Source: Methanosarcina thermophila TM-1
GTDB taxonomy: Archaea; Halobacteriota; Methanosarcinia; Methanosarcinales; Methanosarcinaceae
DNA length: 64,000 nt
Direction: 5' to 3'
Assembly: GCF_000969885.1 (NCBI RefSeq)
Contig: NZ_CP009501.1
Coordinates: forward strand, 2,370,908 to 2,434,907
The translations under genes were made by a program, and so were the position numbers. Below the pieces are notes generated by a model. The model saw nothing but the letters and a program-made list of their open reading frames with translations. It made no database searches and had not been told where the DNA came from. Numbering within the stretch: position 1 is the first letter of the stretch; each line of letters starts with the position of its first letter. Positions 1 through 8,141 of the stretch are shown in pieces.

Positions 1-352
1 GAGGTTTTGGAGCCCTTGAGACCGATTTTGGCATGGCTTTTTTTACCTTCGGAGTAGAAATCACCTTAACTTTCACACTTGTACTGTTTTCGGCTGGTTT
101 TGTGAGGAAATTGCTGATATCTTCATCCGAAACCTTACAGTGCTTGCAGGTTTTCCTGTACTTGTGATGCCTGAATGCTCGGGCTGTTCGGCTGTTCCTT
201 GAATTATTTACAACAAGTCGGTCTCCGCACGCCATTTCAATATAGATTTTCCTTTTTGAGACTTCGTGATGCTTGATCTTGTGGAGTGTGCCAGTTCTGG
301 ACATCCAGAGCCCGGTCGCAGATATTAGAACATCTAATGGTTTTTTATCCAT
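1..352 (-). CDS. pylS: Pyrrolysyl-tRNA synthetase, N-terminal part (runs off the left edge)
   Basis: PylS charges tRNA-Pyl with pyrrolysine so that UAG can be read as the 22nd amino acid. The visible 117 codons begin [18 protein letters not shown] and continue through the tRNA-binding N-terminal domain, with the [12 protein letters not shown] segment and the basic [14 protein letters not shown] linker that follows it. From memory this matches PylS of Methanosarcina barkeri, mazei and acetivorans closely. The catalytic domain lies outside the window. The start ATG at 350-352 lies about 220 bases downstream of tRNA-Pyl on the same strand, the usual pylT-pylS arrangement; pylBCD would be expected further left. 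Identification is by family recall and is very secure. Confidence 0.97.
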   Translation of the reverse strand, partial: MDKKPLDVLISATGLWMSRTGTLHKIKHHEVSKRKIYIEMACGDRLVVNNSRNSRTARAFRHHKYRKTCKHCKVSDEDISNFLTKPAENSTSVKVKVISTPKVKKAMPKSVSRAPKP

Positions 353-575
353 AGTGTCACCCCTGGTGAATTAAAAGCCCGGATGATCTCCAAGAAATAG
401 TATTTCAGAATCCCGGCTTACTGAATAAGCACGGAGCAGTAATTTGCTAACAGCTACCCGGAAATAAAAGCGGTTCCGTGAAGAAGAAACAATTTATAGG
501 CTCTGGGGAAAAAATCTCCAGATTCATAAAATATTTCAGTGGAATGTCACATTACCATTCCGGGATTCAGAAATA

Positions 576-647
576 TGGCGGAAACCCCGGGAATCTAACC
601 CGGCTGAACGGATTTAGAGTCCATTCGATCTACATGATCAGGTTTCC
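576..647 (-). tRNA. pylT: tRNA-Pyl, anticodon CUA, CCA encoded
   Basis: Amber-decoding tRNA. Read on the minus strand, the 7-bp acceptor stem is GGAAACC (647-641) with GGTTTCC (586-580). The anticodon stem ATGGA/TCCGT encloses the loop CTCTAAA, so the anticodon is CUA (bases 615-617 on the plus strand read TAG). The molecule shows the known oddities of tRNA-Pyl: a very short D region, a small variable loop and a total of 72 nt including the encoded CCA. As recalled it matches the M. mazei tRNA-Pyl. It stands directly upstream of pylS on the same strand. Confidence 0.98.
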
Positions 648-831
648 TCCTAGATAAAATAAGTTTAACAAAGCGTTTTGCTTCCTGTTATAGTTATCTT
701 ATTATCTTAATCAGTATTATAAAATAATATTGTCTAATATATATGTTTATTGGTGAAATCCCAGAGGAATTCACAATTCTTATTTATAGTTGTCGCACTC
801 CCGTATCCTGTTTCGCCTGAGTCTCGTCTCG

Positions 832-930
832 CCCGAATTGCGCTTCGGGATCACAGAAAATCTTCGATTTTCTGGGAGTTGCACTGCAAGTGCAACAGCA
901 CGCTGCCCTTTTCGCTTCGCTCAAGAGGGC
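832..930. repeat. Cluster of four adjacent inverted repeats
   Basis: Four hairpins in 99 bases. CCCGAA (832-837) pairs with TTCGGG (844-849). CAGAAAATC (854-862) pairs with GATTTTCTG (866-874), loop TTC. GTTGCACT (878-885) pairs with AGTGCAAC (889-896), loop GCA. An imperfect stem starting GCCCTTTT spans 905-930. The first three are perfect and have short loops. Function is unknown; it could be a palindromic dispersed element or a structured terminator region. Confidence 0.75.
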
Positions 931-972
931 TTAATTTACGGGATAGATTTTTACTTATTTTTAAGTCCCCGT

Positions 973-1085
973 AAGCCTTTTCACTAGCTCTTCAAAAAAA
1001 GCTTGAGCGCAAACTTTTTAGAAAAAAAGTTTGATCAAAAACCATACTTTAACTAAAACGACGTGGTCAGGCGGCGCAGCGGTTT
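973..1085. repeat. Dispersed intergenic repeat, copy 1 of 3
   Basis: The core at 1001-1042 reads GCTTGAGCGCAAACTTTTTA followed by GAAAAAAAGTTTGATCAAAA. Near-identical cores occur at 21936-21977 and 62522-62563, all in intergenic DNA. A flank rich in GGCGGCGCAGCGG follows here, and a similar flank (CCGGTGCAACGGTCGCGG) follows copy 2. No ORF is present. It looks like a genus-specific repeat; whether it is mobile cannot be judged here. Confidence 0.7.
1001..1042. repeat. Core of dispersed repeat, copy 1
   Basis: 42-bp core shared with 21936-21977 and 62522-62563. It contains the partly self-complementary halves AAACTTTTT and AAAAAAGTTT, so it can fold as a hairpin. Confidence 0.7.
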
Positions 1086-1161
1086 TGATTTTATAATATC
1101 ATAGCCTTGATCAATTCATTGCTCAAAAAACAGGTAACATAATTTCTGAGGAGATATTCCA

Positions 1162-1974
1162 ATGTCTACTATGAGTATTATTTCATGCAAGATACTGCAG
1201 GACGAAATTGTCTGGATTCTTGAAAATGATTCTTCTATTGATGAAATTATTATAGTTGATAATAAAAATATTCAGGAGTTTATTGAAAAACTGGATAAAG
1301 CGGGTCTTCAGTATAAAGTACTCTCTCTGGAAGATATCTCCTCTTTTCCTGAAATCAAGAATGAATGTAAGAAATATAGAATTTTGATACATCTCATGGA
1401 GTTGGGTCTTCATAGAAGCCCTAAAGAGTTAAAAATTAAGGTATATGAAACTATAGAGATCCTTGCTCCTTTTTCGTCGGGGATATTGCTTTTTTACGGT
1501 CTATGTGGGAATGTACTTGGGAACGTTGAAAAAGACTTTGAACATAGTTCAATCTCATGTCCGGTCCGTATTCTTAAAGACAAAGATCACAGGATTGTGG
1601 ATGACTGCATAGGGGCTACTGTGGGAGGAGTCAAGAATTATCTAAGGATACTCAAAAGTGTCAGTGATGCTGGAACATACCTCTTTACTCCCATGTACAG
1701 CAAGGGATGGAGGGAACTGCTTGACCTGAATAAGCTAAATAAAGATCCTGCTAAAGCATTGGAATTAATGAAAAAGACCCATGAAATGCTTGGTTACAAA
1801 AGAGTTGCTAAGATTAATACTGGGCTCAAATACACTGAAAATTTCGACGCTTCTATTCGGGAATTTGCAGAATTGTTTGATTTCGAGATTCTGGAATTCG
1901 ATGAGGGGGATCAAGAAATTTTTAAAGATTGTTATAAAGAACTTAAAATGGAGATTGAGAATAAAAAATGTTGA
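1162..1974 (+). CDS. DUF1638 family protein
   Basis: A 270-residue protein beginning MSTMSIISCKILQDEI. The pattern of an N-terminal SIISCKILQDEIVW segment, the GILLFYGLCGN motif near residue 110 and the CPVRILKDKDHRIVDDCIG segment near 130-150 fits DUF1638. These proteins are common in Methanosarcina and anaerobic bacteria and often lie beside corrinoid methyltransferase genes. The biochemical role is unknown. The start is supported by GAGGAGAT about 8 bases upstream of ATG. Its position next to pylT-pylS may be meaningful because methylamine methyltransferases are the main pyrrolysine proteins, but that link is inference. No methyltransferase gene is in the window. Confidence 0.75.
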   Translation: MSTMSIISCKILQDEIVWILENDSSIDEIIIVDNKNIQEFIEKLDKAGLQYKVLSLEDISSFPEIKNECKKYRILIHLMELGLHRSPKELKIKVYETIEILAPFSSGILLFYGLCGNVLGNVEKDFEHSSISCPVRILKDKDHRIVDDCIGATVGGVKNYLRILKSVSDAGTYLFTPMYSKGWRELLDLNKLNKDPAKALELMKKTHEMLGYKRVAKINTGLKYTENFDASIREFAELFDFEILEFDEGDQEIFKDCYKELKMEIENKKC

Positions 1975-2121
1975 GACTTTTGTATTTTAAATACACGGTG
2001 AATGGATGGATAACGATACTTCTGATCTCAATGAAGATCTCTTGAAAAACATAACAGCTGGTGGGTGCGCTGAAAATAAATGAAAGGAAATAACAAAATA
2101 AGGAAGACAAATTTTTCCTTT

Positions 2122-2841
2122 TCAAGTCTTATTATAAAGCCCCAGGGTGCTTAGAGTCAGTGCAGTAGCGTTTACATCGTCGGTCTGATTTCCCCAAGAA
2201 CCATTTTCGTGGACATTTTTAAGGAGCCAGCGGATCGAGGGTTCAAGTTCATCTTTAAAGCCTGTGAGGAGCAGAGCCTGAATTGCCAGATTGCTTGTGG
2301 AGATGTATTGCCAGCCGCCATCGTTTGCTCTTTTTGAAAGGATCCATTCTGCTCTTTCCCGGATAAAAGTCTCAAAGTCTTTGCTTTTTGCCAGATTATC
2401 CTGTTTTTTAAGAGCAGTAATGAGGAGAGATGTTGTGCCTACCTGTTCCCAGGAAGGGCAATAGTGCTCATATAGCCAGTTGCACCCGTCTCTGTCCTGA
2501 GTTCCAGTATCTGCAAGAGCTGCAAGGGCATAGGATGTATCATAAACATCCTTGTTCCAGGAATTTTTTCTTTTTCTGGCAAGCAGCCATTTTACTGAGG
2601 ACATAAACACAATTCCTTCCATTGAAAGGGCTGAGCACGCTCTTGCAGTATCTCTTATTGAAAAGCTCCAGGAACCATCGTTTTCCTATTCAATAATCAG
2701 ACGGATTATGTAAGGATTGGGAAGCCCCCAGAGAGCGTGTGCGGATAAAGTACTTGAAAGTTCTTTAACTGAATCAATTTTTTGGGCAGAAAGCCATTCA
2801 AAGCTTTTTTTCACGATATTGAGTTCCAGGTTGCTTAACAT
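2122..2841 (-). CDS. Prenyltransferase/squalene-cyclase-repeat protein with an in-frame UAG
   Basis: One open frame of 240 codons runs from ATG at 2841 to TGA at 2122, broken only by TAG at 2686-2688 (codon 52). Both sides read as one alpha/alpha-barrel repeat protein. Before the stop: SFEWLSAQKIDSVKELSSTL. After it: ENDGSWSFSIRDTARACSAL, then NSWNKDVYDTSYALAALADT, DGGWQYISTSNLAIQALLLT and NGSWGNQTDDVNATALTLST. These are GSW/GGW-type repeats of the prenyltransferase and squalene oxidase superfamily. The codon before END is often glutamine in such repeats. Because tRNA-Pyl is encoded 2 kb away, UAG may be read as pyrrolysine; decay of a CAG codon is the alternative. The substrate is unknown. 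The second half alone could start at ATG 2622. Confidence 0.65.
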
Positions 2842-2968
2842 TTATCTGTGCTTTTCGGGCTCCATCTATTAAAACTTGACCGAACACCTTGATGAAAGAT
2901 TTATTCTCTTCTGCAATTGCTTTTCTGGAAATCGGGGATTCTTTTCCCCTCACTTTTTCTCTTACAGG

Positions 2969-3466
2969 TTATCTCAGAGCAGGTCTTTTTGCCAGTTCCT
3001 GATCAACTGAGGAAATTACATATTCATTTTTATCAATGCCCCTCAGTTTGGCAATAATTTCTTTAACGTTTTCTTCCTCTTCTTCCTGCTCTTTAACGTA
3101 CCACTGCAGAAATGAAGCCGTAGTCCCATCCTGTTCAGCATTAGCAAGCTCTACCAGTTCATTGATTGAGCGAGTGATAAACTGTTCATGCTCCAGCACC
3201 TGATGGAACATTTCCACAGCTGTTCCGAATCCCGCTGGTGGCTCTTTGATCTCCTTCAGCTTAATTTTCCCATCCTGATTGTTTATATAATCAAAAAGCC
3301 TCATTGCGTGCATATATTCCTCTTCTGCCTGGACTCTGAACCAGTGAGCGAAACCCGGAAGCCCTACCGATGAACTATATGCTGACATAGCAAGGTAGAG
3401 ATAAGACGAATACATTTCTTTATTGATCTGCTCATTCAGGGCTTCCTGTATCTTCTCCTTCAACAT
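2969..3466 (-). CDS. ftnA: Ferritin (FtnA type)
   Basis: Iron-storage ferritin of 165 residues that oxidises Fe(II) and stores it as ferric mineral in a 24-mer. The ferroxidase ligands fall where they do in E. coli FtnA: Glu17 (NKEMYSS), Glu50 and His53 (EEEYMH), Glu94 (EHEQF), Gln127 and Glu130. I chose the ATG at 3466 (MLKEKIQEALNEQ), preceded by a GGGGG run, over an upstream in-frame start at 3496 that adds ten residues. The upstream region has a 21-bp tandem repeat (3514-3555) that could be part of its control region. The adjacent UspA genes suggest a stress-related neighbourhood. Confidence 0.93.
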   Translation of the reverse strand: MLKEKIQEALNEQINKEMYSSYLYLAMSAYSSSVGLPGFAHWFRVQAEEEYMHAMRLFDYINNQDGKIKLKEIKEPPAGFGTAVEMFHQVLEHEQFITRSINELVELANAEQDGTTASFLQWYVKEQEEEEENVKEIIAKLRGIDKNEYVISSVDQELAKRPALR

Positions 3467-3513
3467 TGATTTTCCCCCATTCTTAAATTCGCCCACTGGC
3501 AGATATATTCTAC

Positions 3514-3555
3514 TATTCCTTTTCCAGAGTCTGTTATTCCCTTTCCAGAGGCTGT
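3514..3555. repeat. Two tandem 21-bp copies upstream of ferritin
   Basis: TATTCCTTTTCCAGAGTCTG (3514-3533) is followed by TATTCCCTTTCCAGAGGCTG (3535-3554) with two mismatches. It lies 48-89 bases upstream of the ferritin start, where promoter or operator DNA would be. No known operator consensus is recognised. Confidence 0.5.
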
Positions 3556-3688
3556 TTGATGCACAACCACTATTTTTTGGTTAAGCTTTTTTCCAAAAAG
3601 ATTATTTCGAAGCTCAAATCTTCCCTATAAAGTTTCTTTTTATAAGTTCCCTTCTTGATCCAGCTTTCTTATCTTGAACTTGATTTTT

Positions 3689-4246
3689 TCACGGCGTCTC
3701 CTCACGAGCGGCACTGGTCGGGATTTTTTCACTCTCCTTGCTATAACTGAAGAAACTCTCAGGTTTAATCCTCTCACGTGCGACAAGTACCGGGATTTTT
3801 GAGTGCCTCACAACCTTTTCGGATACGCTTCCAAGCATGAAACGTTTAATCCCGCTTTTCCCAGTAGAACCCATAACAATCATGTCAACTTTCTGGTTCT
3901 CTGCAAAATCCAGAATTTTTTCAGCAGGATTTCCTTTAAGGATTATGGGAGCAGCTTCTACTCCTGCAGCTTTTGCATTCCTTTCTATACAACATATTGC
4001 TTCACGGCCAACTCTCTCAAGCTCTGCACAGGCATTTTTTACCCACGAGTCATCCATCAAAATTGAACCAAAAGGAGTTAAATCGATAACGTATAAGGCA
4101 TAAATTTTCGCCCCACTCAACTTTGCAATCTCTACCCCGAGATCCGCTACGTTTTCACAGGCTTTTGAGCCGTCAGTAGCGATGAGGATTCTCTTTTGAG
4201 GCTCAGATTCAAGTTCACTGCTCTCCTCTATACCTAACCCCCCAAT
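3689..4246 (-). CDS. Universal stress protein (UspA family), start unclear
   Basis: Nucleotide-binding universal stress protein. The reading frame gives RILIATDGSKACENVADLGV, then AKIYALYVIDLTPFG, IILKGNPAEKILDFAE and the ATP-binding signature GSTGKSGIKRFMLGSVSEKV. It is close to the intact copy at 4761-5255. The frame extends upstream to an ATT at 4244-4246 and is then closed by TAG ACT TAA, without ATG, GTG or TTG in a useful place. A TTG just before the G6 run would be in frame if the run had seven Gs. Either the start is unusual, the run has mutated, or translation begins at the internal TTG at 4120, which would lose the first beta strand. Confidence 0.7.
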   Translation of the reverse strand: MGGLGIEESSELESEPQKRILIATDGSKACENVADLGVEIAKLSGAKIYALYVIDLTPFGSILMDDSWVKNACAELERVGREAICCIERNAKAAGVEAAPIILKGNPAEKILDFAENQKVDMIVMGSTGKSGIKRFMLGSVSEKVVRHSKIPVLVARERIKPESFFSYSKESEKIPTSAAREETP

Positions 4247-4295
4247 ATTCTAAGTTTATTATTGAGCTGATACCAGAATCTATTTATTGTATTCA

Positions 4296-4626
4296 GATTC
4301 CGTATTTTCGTGCTTCATACGTGGTTTCCCATGCACGGCAAGAACCGGAATTTTTGCATTTCTCACTGCTTCTTCGAATACACCTCTAGGCAGGAAACAT
4401 TCAAAAATCGTTTTTCCCGAGTTAGCCCACAACAATCATATTCACAGCCTGTTATTCTGCAAAATCAAGAATCTCCCTTACTGAAGGATAACTACTGGTA
4501 TCAATAATATGCAAAGCATAGATCTTTTCCTGATTTAGCCTTGCAATTTCCATCCCTGCGCTTATTGCCTGTATGCCATTCTCTGAGCCGTCAGTAGCAA
4601 TAAGATCTTTCTGTACAGCCTCTCTC
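4296..4626 (-). pseudogene. Decayed UspA copy
   Basis: The minus strand reads IATDGSENGIQAISAGMEIA, then LNQEKIYALHIIDTSSYPSV, and jumps directly to REILDFAE, stop, QAVNMIVVG, stop, LGKNDF, stop. Compared with the two neighbouring UspA genes about 60 central residues are missing and at least three stop codons are present. It is clearly a remnant of a third tandem copy. Confidence 0.85.
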
Positions 4627-4760
4627 TATACCCTCTCTTCTCCCCACTTACTCTTTTAAAGCTGATTAATTTTAACGAGCTGATTCTGTAGGCAAGAGCT
4701 CTACTCAGAATCAGCTGTTTTATTTATCCTCTCACAGGGCTTATTATGCCCATAATGGGA

Positions 4761-5255
4761 TTATGCCTGTATCAACTTCTTCTCACTTTTGTGCCTTTCC
4801 CGGACAACCAGCACAGGAACTTTCGCGTGCCTTACGACTTTTTCGGACACACTTCCAAGTACGATTCTTTCATATCCTCCTTTCCCAAGTGACCCCACTA
4901 CAATCATATCGATATTATTGTCTTCTGCAAAAGACATAATCTTTTCTGCCGGGTTCCCCCTTAGTACCCTGGTTTCAACCTCCACTCCCGCAGCTTTTCC
5001 AATTTTCTCTACATAAGAGGTTGCTTCTTGCCCGGCTTTCTCGAATTCGTCAAGTGTTTCTTTTGACCATATCTTATCCAGCGAAATTGACCGATAGGGT
5101 GTCGTGTCGATGACATACACGGCGTACACTTTTGCCCCACTGCACCCAAACATTTCCATTGCAAAATCAGCGGCTTCATTTGCGGTCTCTGAGCCATCTG
5201 TAGCGATCAATATCTTTCTTGGAGTACTAGATACGACATTAATGTTTCCTTCCAT
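4761..5255 (-). CDS. Universal stress protein (UspA family)
   Basis: An intact 164-residue UspA-fold protein, probably ATP-binding. It has KILIATDGSETANEAADFAM at the N-terminus, AKVYAVYVIDTTPY after the first helix, RVLRGNPAEKIMSFAE in the middle, and the G-x2-G-x9-G(S/T) type loop GSLGKGGYERIVLGSVSEKV near residues 125-145. The start ATG is preceded by AAATGAGGGG. It is one of three adjacent copies, one decayed and one with a doubtful start, so this is probably the functional member. It probably acts in the cytoplasm under stress; the specific signal is unknown. Confidence 0.9.
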   Translation of the reverse strand: MEGNINVVSSTPRKILIATDGSETANEAADFAMEMFGCSGAKVYAVYVIDTTPYRSISLDKIWSKETLDEFEKAGQEATSYVEKIGKAAGVEVETRVLRGNPAEKIMSFAEDNNIDMIVVGSLGKGGYERIVLGSVSEKVVRHAKVPVLVVRERHKSEKKLIQA

Positions 5256-5621
5256 AACTACCCCTCATTTTCTATTTCATTATCTCTTGATTGTGCTCCC
5301 GTATTCTGGATTTCCATCCTTTCTACAGGTCTGTGTTCTTCCAGTAAATTTAGAGCTACAAATCGCAATTAGAACCTTTCAAGCTTGTGCTTTATGCTCT
5401 AATCACAATATTTTACTCTTTATCTGAATATTGATGTGTTCATATTAATAATTTTCATCCATTTGTTTCCCAAGGAAAGGAAGAAGTCCACATGAAGGCA
5501 AAAAGCATATACATTAGTATATAATTATTCAGTAGCACACAGAAGGAGATAGAACTCAGAATGCTAAAAAAATTGATACGAAATCAGTGAGGAAACGAGA
5601 TTAAGATTCCTGAAATGGACT
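5256..5621. other. Intergenic region between uspA and tfuA
   Basis: No convincing gene. Around 5510-5560 there is a TATA-like TAGTATATAATTA followed by AGAAGGAGATAG and an ATG at 5561, but the frame gives only nine residues before TGA. This may be the remains of a gene start or a very small leader peptide. Confidence 0.5.
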
Positions 5622-6281
5622 TCAGGCTTCTTCAATGAGCTTTTTTACGGTTTCAAGCACAAGAATTGCATCTTCCCTTTTTACGTCAACCTCGTTATTT
5701 GTACAGAAATCCAGAATAATTTTTTTCTTTTCTTCCGGGATCAATCCTCTTTTTGCTCCTTCTTTTACAAGCCCCAGATAGCTCCTATCAGGGTAGTAAG
5801 TGTCAATCGCAAGTTGCAGGAGACCGTTATGTTCTTCTTTGCTCAAAAGACCTGAGGCAAGTGCAGCTTTCAGGGTTTCCCTTATATTAACAAGGGGCAC
5901 AGAAATGGGCTCGAAAGTATCAGGGTTTGTGCTCACTGCGACCTCGTCATCGGATTCGATAACACCGTCTCTGTACCATTCATATATTTTTCCTACACCT
6001 ATCATCCCATGGGTATCAAGCTCAGAAGCTCGGAGAGCTCCCATGCTGGCGCCTCCTACTACCTTTATTCCTGCATTAAGTGCTGACAGAATCTCCCTGT
6101 GCCCAACAGCAGCCCTATCAAAAAATATCCCGTCTATTATTCCTATGACCTTATACCCTTTTTGAACGAATTTCTCAAGTTGGAACCTGCGTACAGGAGG
6201 CTGGTAATTTGCCCTCAGGATTTTTCTTGCGTCCTCATGGCTTATGCTATTGCCTGTAAAGATTACTGCTCTTGCTTTCAT
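5622..6281 (-). CDS. tfuA: TfuA-like protein, McrA thioglycine formation
   Basis: Partner of YcaO in forming the thioglycine residue at the active site of methyl-coenzyme M reductase alpha subunit; genetic work in M. acetivorans established the need for this gene pair. The 219-residue protein reads KARAVIFTGNSISHEDARKI, GYKVIGIIDGIFFDRAAVGH and KVVGGASMGALRASELDTHG, the conserved TfuA core with a SMGALRA motif, and a helical C-terminal half. I chose ATG at 6281 because it overlaps the ycaO stop as ATGA, a sign of translational coupling; an upstream ATG at 6293 would add MEET. Confidence 0.93.
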   Translation of the reverse strand: MKARAVIFTGNSISHEDARKILRANYQPPVRRFQLEKFVQKGYKVIGIIDGIFFDRAAVGHREILSALNAGIKVVGGASMGALRASELDTHGMIGVGKIYEWYRDGVIESDDEVAVSTNPDTFEPISVPLVNIRETLKAALASGLLSKEEHNGLLQLAIDTYYPDRSYLGLVKEGAKRGLIPEEKKKIILDFCTNNEVDVKREDAILVLETVKKLIEEA

Positions 6282-7552
6282 CGTCTCTTCCACGGCTTTT
6301 CAGTTCTATCTCTGGAAAATTCTTTTTTTCTCTGGGAGCCGATCCTTTTTCCTTTCCTGTCCCGATCAATGGTGAAAAGTTCAAAGCCAGGAATTATCAC
6401 ACGGACGACTGGCACATTAACCTCTTCTCTTGAGAGGTCTACTACCAGCGCTCTCTCGGCAATGCCCTTAAGTTTTTCGAGTACAACATCAATGTTCTCT
6501 GCAGGGCTTTTCTTGGACAGATCCTGGACTTCTGAAAGTGAAATTTTTTCTCCTTCTTCGAACCAGAACTTGTTCAAACGTTTCATACGGTCATACCCAA
6601 TACTTCGGATGAAACTTTCCCTATCCGTATCTTCCCTTGCACCCTGAATCTGGACTACCCGCGACTGGGCAGCTTCAGTTATTGCTCGTGCAACCGCAAT
6701 TTCGGGTTTCAGATGGGAGCCTGCCCCCATGACAAGAAGAGCCGGGTCTTTGAGTTTTACATCATCAGTTACCGCAATTACTGTGGGAATGCCGGTATCG
6801 GTCGGAACCAGCCAGACCTTGAGTTCTATTCCTGCGTTTTTGAATTTGCTGGAAAGTTCATACAGGTACCCATCCTCTTCAGTCAGCACGATTTCCTTTC
6901 CCAGGTTGCGGGAAAACTGCGCTATGCTGATTGCATCCCTTTCTATAACCTCTAGCAGCCCATGGAGAATAGCTTCCTCAATCACATTTCCGGAAGCCAG
7001 CCCATTTGTGTTGCTCAGGAAAAGTTTCTGGCACTGTCCAGGTGCGTCATATGGATGGTAAACTGCATTTGCGCTTACAAACACCTCTTCGCCGTTGATC
7101 AAATCGTATGCTCCAACCCACTCACATAGGGACTGGGGAAGATAGGGCTGGGGCAGAAGCAGTGTTGCTGGATCTATCACTGTATAGCTTTCTTTGGCGA
7201 CATTATAGGATTCCACAAGTGAAGGGGCTGAAATCCCGTCTTCAATGTCTGCGTTCAAGCCAGGCCTTTCTGCCAAGCAGCGTTCAAAGCTCTCCATTAT
7301 TGCTGAGATTCGAGCTCTCTGCTCGGTCGAACCCTTGCCTGAGTAAATACTGATCGCTCCTTTTGCGGCACTGGGACGGATTGCCGAGAAAATCGGAATT
7401 CCAAGCCTGTCCAGGTTCGTAATATCAGCAATTCGGGTGACGCCTGTCTTTTTTATCTCATCTTTGGTGTTTTCTAGGGTTGTGGCTTCGTCATATACTC
7501 GCTGTGTGCCTTCGAGATATGAGATCGATCTGTCAATTTTTATTTCAGGCAT
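6278..7552 (-). CDS. ycaO: YcaO-type cyclodehydratase/thioamidation enzyme for McrA glycine
   Basis: ATP-dependent YcaO enzyme that activates a backbone amide; in methanogens it installs thioglycine in McrA with a sulfur donor and TfuA. Features are the SIYSGKGSTEQRARISAIME segment with ATP-binding glutamates near residues 70-95, LLEVIERDAISIAQF in the middle, and VARAITEAAQSRVVQIQGAR near residue 290. The C-terminus VPVVRVIIPGFE is typical of YcaO. The ATG at 7552 (MPEIKIDRSISYLEG) has GGAAGG about 10 bases upstream; an in-frame ATG at 7600 would add 16 unconserved residues. It forms a two-gene operon with tfuA. Confidence 0.94.
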   Translation of the reverse strand: MPEIKIDRSISYLEGTQRVYDEATTLENTKDEIKKTGVTRIADITNLDRLGIPIFSAIRPSAAKGAISIYSGKGSTEQRARISAIMESFERCLAERPGLNADIEDGISAPSLVESYNVAKESYTVIDPATLLLPQPYLPQSLCEWVGAYDLINGEEVFVSANAVYHPYDAPGQCQKLFLSNTNGLASGNVIEEAILHGLLEVIERDAISIAQFSRNLGKEIVLTEEDGYLYELSSKFKNAGIELKVWLVPTDTGIPTVIAVTDDVKLKDPALLVMGAGSHLKPEIAVARAITEAAQSRVVQIQGAREDTDRESFIRSIGYDRMKRLNKFWFEEGEKISLSEVQDLSKKSPAENIDVVLEKLKGIAERALVVDLSREEVNVPVVRVIIPGFELFTIDRDRKGKRIGSQRKKEFSRDRTEKPWKRR

Positions 7553-7835
7553 AATAGAAACCTTCCATCTCTTGTTATATATTTTGTGATTTTTGGGCAT
7601 CGAGTTTTATCAGGGGATCCTACGTAATTCTCTCTGCAGATTCTTCAGTGATTACATAATACAAACACAACGCAAAAATGTACAAATATATCACAAATAT
7701 GATTGCAGACTTATTACTCTTATAATACAAACATAACACAAACTGAAACAGAATAATACTATATACTGAAGATTCTATTAGTATGTAATAGGGTTTATAA
7801 GGGGGTTTTGTCCAACGAATCTCAAGAAATTATTT

Positions 7836-8093
7836 CTGGAAGAAAATGTAGGAGGCTTTGATCTCCTGTTCCGGACTGTATTTGGAATACTTGCAACTCT
7901 CGCACTGTCAACAGGAGTTGTGAGAAAATCTCCCTGGAAGTGGATTGTTGCGGGTATAGCTTTTACAGGGCTTTATAGCTCAATCCTCAGACATTGTACT
8001 CCCTATGCAATTCTCGGGATAAGTACTGCAGAAAAGAAGAAAGCTTCTGTACAGGAAACCTGTATTAGTGAACAGTATATCAAGAAATGTTAA
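7836..8093 (+). CDS. Small DUF2892 (YgaP transmembrane-type) protein, start uncertain
   Basis: The frame ending at TAA 8091-8093 reads EENVGGFDLLFRTVFGILAT, LALSTGVVRKSPWKWIVAG and IAFTGLYSSILRHCTPYAIL. This is the two-helix DUF2892 domain seen in YgaP: NVGGFDxxFR at the start, two hydrophobic segments, then R-C-PYxxLG with a single Cys. There is no ATG; CTG at 7836 or an upstream codon would have to serve, so the gene may have lost its start. The 3' end lies in a 20-21 bp tandem repeat (8080-8141). It is too short for the full YgaP rhodanese protein. Confidence 0.6.
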   Translation: MEENVGGFDLLFRTVFGILATLALSTGVVRKSPWKWIVAGIAFTGLYSSILRHCTPYAILGISTAEKKKASVQETCISEQYIKKC

Positions 8094-8141
8094 TTCTCAA
8101 TCAAAAATGATAATTCTCAATCAAGAAATGTCAATTCTCAA
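8080..8141 (+). repeat. Three tandem 20-21 bp units
   Basis: The unit TCAAGAAATGTTAATTCTCA A occurs at 8080-8100, with variants at 8101-8120 and 8121-8141. The first unit contains the stop codon of the preceding DUF2892 frame, so the gene's end has been duplicated downstream. Confidence 0.7.

Larger units (their letters stand above)
648..1161. other. Intergenic region with a hairpin cluster and one copy of a dispersed repeat
   Basis: No gene is supported here. It separates divergent tRNA-Pyl and the DUF1638 gene. Bases 832-930 hold four consecutive inverted repeats (annotated separately). Bases 973-1085 hold a copy of a repeat also seen near 21.9 kb and 62.5 kb. An AT-rich TTTATAATAT stretch near 1090 could be the promoter TATA element for the DUF1638 gene. 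Confidence 0.6.

Noticed and set aside
5561-5590. Nine-codon ORF (MLKKLIRNQ) with a good AAGGAG site
   Set aside because: Too short to call, and the following DNA shows no coding character; only noted in the intergenic entry.
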